Below, piece after piece: positions 5,744 to 11,742 of a DNA stretch of 15,741 nt. A program made the translations under genes and the position numbers. How positions within the stretch are numbered: the stretch's first letter is position 1; each line of letters opens with the position of its first letter. The notes under the pieces are model-generated. The model was not told the DNA's origin, did not search any database, and worked only from the letters and a program-made list of their open reading frames with translations. The stretch is from an uncultured Collinsella sp. (GTDB taxonomy: Bacteria; Actinomycetota; Coriobacteriia; Coriobacteriales; Coriobacteriaceae), in contig CABUZK010000042.1 of assembly GCA_902496115.1 (NCBI GenBank), positions 1 through 15,741 of the forward strand. Reading direction: 5' to 3'.

Positions 5744-6964
5744 ATGCATCTAGCCCGTCGTGCCTGGTGCCGAACATATCAGACGGTTTTTCGCATTGCA
5801 TTGCCGATCCTGCCCTATACCGAGCCGCGCATTTTGGAGCATGCCGAGGATGTGCCCGCGGTGCTTCAAAAGCGCTCGATCCAGAAGGTCCTTATCGTGA
5901 CAGACCCTGGTATTGCACGTTTGGGGCTCACGGCATCGCTCGAGCGTGCGCTTACGGCTCAGGGGATTGGCGTTACGGTCTATGCCGAGACGCGTGCGAA
6001 CCCTACGGTCTCGAATGTGGAGGAAGCGGCGGCGCTGTATCGCGAGAACGACTGCCGGGCCATTGTCGGCTTTGGTGGCGGTTCGGCCATGGACTGCGCC
6101 AAGGGCGTGGGGGCGCGCATTGCGCAGCCAAACAAGCCCATCAACAAGATGCGTGGCCTGTTGCGTGTCCACCGTCTCCTGCCGCTGCTTATTGCGGTTC
6201 CCACTACCGCCGGTACGGGAAGCGAAGTCACGCTCGCGGCGGTTATCACCGATAACGAGACGCACTATAAATACCCCATTAACGACTTTGTGCTCATCCC
6301 GCGTTTTGCGGTGCACGACCCCGAGTTTACGCGCGGGTTGCCTGCCTCCATTACGGGGCAGACGGGCATGGACGCCCTGACGCATGCTGTCGAGGCCTTT
6401 ATCGGCCGTAGCACCACGCCCTACACGCGCAAGATGGCGCGTCAGGCGGTCCAGCTCATCCGCGACAATTTGCTCGAGGCCTATGAGCATGGCGACGACA
6501 TGCGTGCGCGCCGCAATATGCTTTCGGCGGCGTATAAGGCAGGCGTTGCGTTTACCCGCTCCTATGTCGGATATGTGCATGCCATCGCGCACAGTCTGGG
6601 CGGCCGATACGGAATTCCGCACGGCTTGGCCAACGCCATCATCCTGCCGCATATGCTTCGCGCCTATGGCGAAGTTGCTGTTCCCAAGCTCGCCGATCTC
6701 GCCCGCATGGCCGGTATCGCGCCGGCTACCGCGCAGGACAGTCTTGCAGCCGAGGCCTTTATCGATTGGGTCGACCGCATGAACGAGGCCCTGGGAATCC
6801 CCAAATATGTCTCGGGTATTCGCCGCTCCGATATTCCGCAAATGGCGTCCCATGCCGATGCCGAGGCCAATCCCCTGTACCCCGTTCCTCTTTTAATGGA
6901 CCGCCTGGAGCTCGAGCATATGTACGAAGTTGTTGCAGGTGGTATGTTTGAGGACGAGAACTAG
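5744..6964 (+). CDS. Iron-containing (group III) alcohol dehydrogenase
   Basis: This 406-residue cytoplasmic dehydrogenase probably interconverts an alcohol and its aldehyde with NAD(P)(H). Residues about 25-200 form the nucleotide-binding half, with GGGSAMD at 111-117 and PTTAGTGSE at 153-161. The helical half carries the metal ligands Asp210 and His214 (DALTHAVE), His279 (GYVHAIAH) and His293 (IPHG), spaced as in FucO-type enzymes. AAGGAG lies 8 nt before the ATG. The N-terminus (about 30 residues, rich in aromatic and basic residues) is usual for this subfamily. It is followed after 8 bp by an aldehyde dehydrogenase, so the pair probably forms one operon for alcohol/aldehyde/acid conversion. 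The substrate cannot be read from sequence. Confidence 0.92.
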   Translation: MHLARRAWCRTYQTVFRIALPILPYTEPRILEHAEDVPAVLQKRSIQKVLIVTDPGIARLGLTASLERALTAQGIGVTVYAETRANPTVSNVEEAAALYRENDCRAIVGFGGGSAMDCAKGVGARIAQPNKPINKMRGLLRVHRLLPLLIAVPTTAGTGSEVTLAAVITDNETHYKYPINDFVLIPRFAVHDPEFTRGLPASITGQTGMDALTHAVEAFIGRSTTPYTRKMARQAVQLIRDNLLEAYEHGDDMRARRNMLSAAYKAGVAFTRSYVGYVHAIAHSLGGRYGIPHGLANAIILPHMLRAYGEVAVPKLADLARMAGIAPATAQDSLAAEAFIDWVDRMNEALGIPKYVSGIRRSDIPQMASHADAEANPLYPVPLLMDRLELEHMYEVVAGGMFEDEN

Positions 6965-6972
6965 GAGGGTCC

Positions 6973-8352
6973 ATGAACACCGAGGAAATTGCGCGCATCG
7001 TTGCCGATCAGCGCGCTTATTTTAAGACGCATGCCACGTTTGATGTCGATGCTCGCCGCCGCGCCCTCGTGCACCTGCGCGAGGCGGTGCGGGCCCACGA
7101 GGCCGATATTGCCCATGCGCTCAAGACCGATTTGGGAAAGTCGCATGACGAGGCCTATATGTGCGAGATCGGCACGTCGCTTTCCGAGATTCGTCATCAG
7201 ATCGCTCATGTGGCTCGATGGAGTCGTCCGCGACTGCGTCCGTGCGACCTTGCCAATGCCGTGAGCGTGTGCAAGACGCAAGCCGTGCCCTATGGCGTCA
7301 CACTCATCATGGCGCCCTGGAACTATCCGTTTTTGCTGACGCTCGAGCCGCTCGCTGGCGCCCTTGCTGCGGGCAATACCGTGGTTATCAAGCCGAGCGC
7401 CTATGCTCCGGCATCGAGCGCGGTGCTCAGGCAAATCTGTGAAGAGGCATTTGATCCGCGTCTGGTGACGGTTGTCGAGGGCGGGCGCGCCGAAAACGAA
7501 GCGCTGCTCGATGAGTGCTGGGACAAGATCTTCTTTACCGGTAGCGTTCCGGTCGGCAAGCTCGTCATGGAGCGCGCAAGTAAAAACCTTACGCCCGTGA
7601 CGCTTGAGCTGGGCGGAAAGAGTCCCTGCATCGTGGATGCGACGGCAAACTTAAAGGTCGCGGCGCGGCGTATCGCCTTTGGTAAATGGCTCAACGTGGG
7701 CCAGACCTGCGTGGCGCCCGACTACCTGCTGGTCGATACGTGCGTGCACGATGAGCTGCTGGGCCTCATCAAGGAGGAGGTCCGTCGCATGTTTGGTGAG
7801 CATCCGCTCGATAACGAGGATTACGGGCACATCGTCAATGCTAAGCATTTTGCGCGCGTACGCGGACTGATCGATCCCGATAAGGTTGTGCTGGGAGGTG
7901 CCGCGCGCGAGGCTTCGCTCAAGATCGAGCCGACGATTTTGGACGGCGTGGCCCCCGATGACGCCGTAATGCAGGAGGAGATCTTCGGTCCCATCTTGCC
8001 GGTGCTGACGTTTGAGAGCCTAGACGAGGCCGAGACGTTCATCACGGATCGTCCGACGCCGCTGGCCCTGTATATCTTTAGCCAGGATCGCGCAGTTCAA
8101 CAGCGCTTTGTGCGTAACGTGCCCTTTGGCGGTGGCTGTGTTAATGACACCATTATGCATTTGGCCACGAGTCATATGGGCTTTGGCGGCATGGGAGCGA
8201 GCGGTATGGGGCAGTACCATGGACGCGAGAGCTTCGATACGTTTAGCCATAAGAAGAGCATCGTGAACAAGGCAACGTGGTTGGACGTGCCATTTCGCTA
8301 TGCTCCTTACGCAAGCTGGAAGCACAAGTTCGTGCGCATGTTTGTACACTAG
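6973..8352 (+). CDS. NAD(P)-dependent aldehyde dehydrogenase (class 3-like)
   Basis: This enzyme oxidises an aldehyde to its acid with NAD(P)+. The 459-residue length and lack of an N-terminal extension fit the shorter class 3 / fatty-aldehyde type rather than the 500-residue class 1/2 type. Visible landmarks are Asn117 in APWNYP, Lys140 in VVIKPSA, the FTGSVPVGK turn at 188-196, general base Glu212 in LELGGKSP, catalytic Cys246 in NVGQTCVAPDYLL, and EEIFGPILPV. AGGAGG lies 5 nt before the ATG and the upstream dehydrogenase ends 8 bp earlier, so the two are cotranscribed. It should take the aldehyde made by its partner; the physiological direction is unknown. A terminator follows at 8376. Confidence 0.93.
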   Translation: MNTEEIARIVADQRAYFKTHATFDVDARRRALVHLREAVRAHEADIAHALKTDLGKSHDEAYMCEIGTSLSEIRHQIAHVARWSRPRLRPCDLANAVSVCKTQAVPYGVTLIMAPWNYPFLLTLEPLAGALAAGNTVVIKPSAYAPASSAVLRQICEEAFDPRLVTVVEGGRAENEALLDECWDKIFFTGSVPVGKLVMERASKNLTPVTLELGGKSPCIVDATANLKVAARRIAFGKWLNVGQTCVAPDYLLVDTCVHDELLGLIKEEVRRMFGEHPLDNEDYGHIVNAKHFARVRGLIDPDKVVLGGAAREASLKIEPTILDGVAPDDAVMQEEIFGPILPVLTFESLDEAETFITDRPTPLALYIFSQDRAVQQRFVRNVPFGGGCVNDTIMHLATSHMGFGGMGASGMGQYHGRESFDTFSHKKSIVNKATWLDVPFRYAPYASWKHKFVRMFVH

Positions 8353-8375
8353 AATCAGATAAGATAGGGCAAACA

Positions 8376-8414
8376 AAATGGCCGTCTCCGCGCAAACGAA
8401 GGCGGCCATTTCTT
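8376..8414 (+). terminator. Intrinsic terminator after the adh-aldh operon
   Basis: AAATGGCCG (8376-8384) pairs perfectly with CGGCCATTT (8403-8411) around an 18-nt loop, followed by CTT. The U-tract is short but merges with the 3' arm (TTTCTT). It lies 23 bp after the aldehyde dehydrogenase stop. The following 204 bp to the next gene hold no feature I can support. Confidence 0.7.
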
Positions 8415-8618
8415 ACGATGAAAACGTGTATCGGAGTTGGCAAGACCCGCTGCCACGGGTGCCATCCGCGTATTCCTATCTTATTTGCAAGCGCTCTGTC
8501 ATGTGAGCGTTGCGACAAATGAGCGAAAGGCACGGGCGGGTGAAATTTTGTCTGCACGAGTTCGTAGACTTCTCAATATGGTTAAGCGCCGGTTTATTCG
8601 GTCGTTAGAGGAGTTGCC

Positions 8619-8945
8619 ATGTACGAGCCTTCACGTGTTCTTTTGTCGTTTCATATCGCAGGATTTCAGTATGCCGACGGTGCCTTGGTCCTGGGCGATC
8701 TTAAGGTCGGCGATAAGCTGACGCTGTGTGCCGAGCGCGATAATCCCCATGACCCCGAGGCGGTTGCGATCTATTACGGCAACACCAAGCTCGGCTATGT
8801 TCCGGGAAACGAGGTCGGTCCGCTGTCCTTGATGATGTATTACGGCCACGAGGACGTATTTGAGGTCCGTGTGCAGCAGATTGCTCCCGAGCGCAGCCCG
8901 TGGCATCAGGTGCGCGTTGGCCTCTATGTGGTGGATGCTCGCTAG
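8619..8945 (+). CDS. Stand-alone HIRAN-domain protein
   Basis: The protein has 108 residues and consists of little more than a HIRAN domain. The pattern is clear: an N-terminal strand (LLSFHIAGFQYADGA), LKVGDKLTL, then RDNPHDPEAVAIYY and LGYVPGNEVGPLSLMM. In eukaryotic HLTF the domain binds 3' single-stranded DNA ends; in bacteria stand-alone copies are common and mostly uncharacterised. GAGGAG lies 5 nt before the ATG. It is followed after 18 bp by a small gene, so the two may be cotranscribed. The name rests on motif pattern, and DNA binding is inferred from the family. Confidence 0.82.
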   Translation: MYEPSRVLLSFHIAGFQYADGALVLGDLKVGDKLTLCAERDNPHDPEAVAIYYGNTKLGYVPGNEVGPLSLMMYYGHEDVFEVRVQQIAPERSPWHQVRVGLYVVDAR

Positions 8946-8963
8946 CCGGCAATGGAGGCGGTC

Positions 8964-9143
8964 ATGTTTGATGACGATGATCTGTTTGATCTGACGGATG
9001 ACCCGTTTGAGTGGGATATGCTGCTCGATGACGATGAGCTGGAGCAGGACCGTAAGAAGCGGCAGGACAAGAACGCCCGGGGTGACGCTTCGAAAAAGCA
9101 AGACAAGCGCCGCCGCGGACTGTTCGGCGGGCTCTTTGGATAA
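8964..9143 (+). CDS. Small charge-segregated protein of unknown function
   Basis: I do not recognise this 59-residue protein. I chose ATG 8964 because GGAGG lies exactly 5 nt upstream; an ATG at 8952 would place that site inside the gene. The first 29 residues hold 15 acidic and no basic residues (MFDDDDLFDLTDD onward). The last 30 hold 12 basic residues and end in RRRGLFGGLFG, a doubled GLFG motif. It is likely disordered or forms a short acidic helix. An acidic half can mimic or bind basic partners and a basic tail can touch nucleic acid, but no function can be assigned. It lies between the HIRAN gene (18 bp before) and a phosphoesterase gene. Confidence 0.6.
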   Translation: MFDDDDLFDLTDDPFEWDMLLDDDELEQDRKKRQDKNARGDASKKQDKRRRGLFGGLFG

Positions 9144-9209
9144 CCGCCGCATCGCTGCGTCTGTATACTTAGCACGAGTTGAACGCGTTGCGAAATGAGG
9201 ACACAGACG

Positions 9210-9755
9210 ATGATGTGGTTTACCGCCGACCTGCACCTGGGCGACACGAATATCCTGCACGACATGGATCGACCGTTTGATTCGGTCGAGGAGATGAACC
9301 GCAAGGTCATCGATGCCGTGAATGAGTGCGTGGCGGCGGACGACCGTCTCTATATCTTGGGAGACTTTACCTATCGTTTGCCCCTGGCGGATGCTGTGCG
9401 CCTGCGCGAGCGCATCGAATGTCAGAACGTAACGCTCATCCGTGGCAACCATGACGGTGACTGGGAAGATCCAGCTGCGCCCCAAATCTGGGAAGACGTG
9501 CGTGATTACCTGGAGATTGCTCCCGGCTATGCCAAGGGCCATCGCCTGGTGTTGAGCCATTACCCCATGCTCAGCTGGAATGGCAAGGCGCGTGGCGCCA
9601 TCATGCTGCACGGGCATATCCACAGCAGGGGAGACCGCACCAACGCGCGCAACCGCGATCGCGAGCGCCCTATCTTTCGCTACGATGTCGGTCTCGATGC
9701 CAACGAGTACAAGCCCGTAAGCCGTGATCAAATCCTCGGCTTCTTTGGACTGTAA
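9210..9755 (+). CDS. Calcineurin-like metallophosphoesterase
   Basis: This 181-residue protein has all the metallophosphoesterase metal motifs: Asp7-x-His9 (TADLHLGD), GDF at 51-53, GNHD at 79-82, His117 in SHYP and GHIH at 135-138. Two metal ions at this site hydrolyse phosphoesters; the substrate is unknown. The compact size is like small YfcE-type or phage-type phosphoesterases. I prefer ATG 9210 because GAGG lies 9 nt upstream and the family usually starts right at this M-x-F-T-A-D strand; an ATG at 9195 would add five residues and has no good site. A TATACT at 9164-9169 could be a separate -10 box but lacks a clear -35. A terminator follows at 9815. Confidence 0.9.
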   Translation: MMWFTADLHLGDTNILHDMDRPFDSVEEMNRKVIDAVNECVAADDRLYILGDFTYRLPLADAVRLRERIECQNVTLIRGNHDGDWEDPAAPQIWEDVRDYLEIAPGYAKGHRLVLSHYPMLSWNGKARGAIMLHGHIHSRGDRTNARNRDRERPIFRYDVGLDANEYKPVSRDQILGFFGL

Positions 9756-9773
9756 TTCTCGAACCGTCACACA

Positions 9774-9810
9774 AACCGCCACAAAGGGGACAGGCACCTT
9801 TGTGGCGGTT
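9774..9810. repeat. REP-like perfect palindrome (14-bp stem, 9-nt loop)
   Basis: AACCGCCACAAAGG (9774-9787) and its exact complement CCTTTGTGGCGGTT (9797-9810) flank the loop GGACAGGCA. There is no T-tract on either side, and a separate, better terminator follows at once. It therefore looks like an extragenic palindrome rather than a terminator. The core GGGGACAGGCACC looks familiar to me as a recurrent intergenic word in bacterial genomes, but I cannot confirm this here. Confidence 0.6.
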
Positions 9811-9814
9811 CTGG

Positions 9815-9847
9815 CGCTGTTGCCATTATGGCGGCGGCGTCTTTTTT
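9815..9847 (+). terminator. Rho-independent terminator after the phosphoesterase gene
   Basis: CGCTGTTGCC (9815-9824) pairs with GGCGGCGGCG (9830-9839) using three G-U wobbles, with loop ATTAT, and is followed by TCTTTTTT. This separates the phosphoesterase from the DUF2130 gene, so the latter probably has its own promoter in the 58 bp that follow. I see no convincing promoter boxes there. Confidence 0.75.
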
Positions 9848-9905
9848 GTCCGTGCGGCGCGGTAGAGTGTAAGCGGTTGAAATTTGCGTCCATCGAGGAG
9901 CTGCT

Positions 9906-11663
9906 ATGAACGAGATCAAGTGCCCGCATTGTGGCGAAGTTTTTAAGGTCGATGCGTCTGGCTATGCGGACATCGTCAAGCAAGTGCGCAATGCCGAGTT
10001 TTCGCGCGACCTGGATGAGCGTGTGAAGGCAGTCCAGCGCGAGGGCGAGCAGGCGCTGGAGCTTGAGCGCTCGCGTTCGACGGCTGCCTTGCAAAAGGCA
10101 GAGTCTCAGCGCAACGCTCAACTTGTCGAGCAGAAGAACGCCGCGGAGCAGAAGCTGGCACAAGAGGTTGCCAAACGCGACGCTGAGCTTGCCGAGCTGC
10201 GCGCCAAGCTCGAGGGCGCTGCCACAGAGCGCGAGAGCGCAAGTCAGCGCGCGGCGGTTGAGGCCCGTGCCGATGCTCAAAAGGAAAACGCCGAGCTTCA
10301 GCGAGAAATCGACAATTTGCGTGCGCAGCTGGAGCGCAAAGATGACGAAGCCAAGCTCGTCGAGTCGGTGACGCGCAATGCTGCTCAAAACGATTTGGCT
10401 GCACGTGATGCTCAGATTGCCGAGCTGCAGGCCAGGCTTGCCGCGGCGGACAAGGCCCAGGAGATGGCGCTTGCCGCCGCCGCGGCCGAGTCGCAGCGTG
10501 AGCTTGATACCGCTCGCAGCGAGGCCGAGCGCGCGCTTGCTGACTACCGCGCGACGGTACAGGAGAAGTTTTCCGCCGCAAAGGCACAATCTGAGCAAGA
10601 GGCCGAGGGTCTGCGTGCCCAGTTGCGCGAGCAGGAACTGATGGCAAAAATGAACCTGTCGGAGGCGGTCGCCGCGGCGGAACGAGAGCGCGATGAGGCA
10701 CGTGCCAAGCTGACGAGCGAGCTGGCGGTGCGCGATTCTCGCGAGGAGCAAGCCAAGGCAGCACACGAGCTCGAGCTTGCGCAGGCCAAGCGCGCGAGCG
10801 ATGACCTGATTCGCTACAAGGATGAAGAGATTGAGCGTCTTAAGGACATGAAGGTCCGCCTGTCTACCAAGATGGTGGGCGAGTCGCTCGAGCAGCACTG
10901 CGAGACCGAGTTTAACCGTCTGCGCATGACGGCGTTTCCCAACGCGTACTTCGAGAAAGATAACGATGCGTCCGAGGGTACCAAGGGCGACTTTATCTTC
11001 CGCGAGTGCGACGCGAGCGGCAACGAGGTCATTTCGATTATGTTCGAGATGAAAAACGAGAACGACGAGACTGCGACCAAGCACAAAAACGAGGACTTCT
11101 TTAAGAAACTCGATCACGATCGTCGCCAGAAAGGTTGTGAGTACGCGGTGCTCTGCACCCTGCTGGAGCCCGAGAGCGAGCTCTATAACGCAGGGATAGT
11201 CGACGTGAGCTATCGCTACGAGAAGATGTACGTGATTCGCCCACAGTTCTTTATTCCCATGATCACGCTTCTTCGCAACGCCGCCATGGGTTCGCTGCGC
11301 TATAAGCAGGAACTGGCGGAGTACAAACAGCAGAATATCGACGTCACGAACTTCGAAGCCAAGATGGAGAAGTTCAAGAACGATTTCGGTCGCAACTACG
11401 AGATCGCGAGCCGCAAGTTCCAAACGGCGATCGATGAGATCGACAAGACGATTAGCCACCTGCAGAAAACCAAGGAGGCGTTGCTGTCCTCCGAGAACAA
11501 TCTGCGCCTAGCCAACAAGAAGGCGGACGATCTTACCATTCGCAAGCTCACGTGGGGCAACAAGACCATGAAGGCCGCGTTTGACGAGGCGCGCGGGGCT
11601 GCGACAGAGACAAACGATGAGCCAGCCGAGGCGGATTCGTATGAGGTCGAGGGTGCCGAGTAA
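9906..11663 (+). CDS. DUF2130 coiled-coil protein with nuclease-like core
   Basis: This 585-residue protein has three parts. Residues 1-20 hold a CPHC pair (Cys6, Cys9) like half a zinc ribbon. Residues about 28-312 are a long, Ala/Glu/Arg-rich coiled coil with heptad-like repeats. Residues about 315-470 match DUF2130 (KMVGESLEQHCETEFN, GTKGDFIFRE, FEMKNE, and KKLDHDRRQKGCEYAVL). Asp362 with Glu381-x-Lys383 gives the D...ExK pattern of a PD-(D/E)XK nuclease site. A second helical stretch runs to about 535, with an acidic tail. The function is not established; a DNA-cutting or DNA-handling role is inference. GAGGAG lies 5-6 nt before the ATG. It is a monocistronic gene ended by a strong terminator. 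Confidence 0.88.
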   Translation: MNEIKCPHCGEVFKVDASGYADIVKQVRNAEFSRDLDERVKAVQREGEQALELERSRSTAALQKAESQRNAQLVEQKNAAEQKLAQEVAKRDAELAELRAKLEGAATERESASQRAAVEARADAQKENAELQREIDNLRAQLERKDDEAKLVESVTRNAAQNDLAARDAQIAELQARLAAADKAQEMALAAAAAESQRELDTARSEAERALADYRATVQEKFSAAKAQSEQEAEGLRAQLREQELMAKMNLSEAVAAAERERDEARAKLTSELAVRDSREEQAKAAHELELAQAKRASDDLIRYKDEEIERLKDMKVRLSTKMVGESLEQHCETEFNRLRMTAFPNAYFEKDNDASEGTKGDFIFRECDASGNEVISIMFEMKNENDETATKHKNEDFFKKLDHDRRQKGCEYAVLCTLLEPESELYNAGIVDVSYRYEKMYVIRPQFFIPMITLLRNAAMGSLRYKQELAEYKQQNIDVTNFEAKMEKFKNDFGRNYEIASRKFQTAIDEIDKTISHLQKTKEALLSSENNLRLANKKADDLTIRKLTWGNKTMKAAFDEARGAATETNDEPAEADSYEVEGAE

Positions 11664-11682
11664 GGCATAGCGTATAGCGCAA

Positions 11683-11720
11683 AAGCGGGGCCGCTGGCGA
11701 TGTTGCCAGCGGCCCCGCTT
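11683..11720. terminator. Bidirectional terminator between convergent genes
   Basis: AAGCGGGGCCGCTGGC (11683-11698) and its exact complement (11705-11720) form a 16-bp perfect stem with a 6-nt loop. On the minus strand the stem runs into TTTTGCG; on the plus strand it is followed by CGTTTCGTT. It sits midway between the stop codons of the convergent DUF2130 and helicase genes and can serve both. Confidence 0.88.
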
Positions 11721-11742
11721 CGTTTCGTTCCAGTATGTTCGG

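Noticed and set aside
5750..6853. A 367-codon minus-strand frame opposite the alcohol dehydrogenase
   Set aside because: It is a shadow of the iron-type dehydrogenase, which has complete metal and nucleotide motifs.
8431..8500. A possible tRNA-like fold around the ACCCG...CGGGT pairing
   Set aside because: No acceptor stem, T-loop GTTCRA or anticodon arm can be assembled around it.
8631..11459. A 942-codon open frame on the minus strand opposite the HIRAN, phosphoesterase and DUF2130 genes
   Set aside because: It spans several well-supported plus-strand genes and their intergenic terminators and has the Leu/Ala/Arg-rich composition of an antisense shadow in GC-rich DNA. It lacks recognisable motifs.
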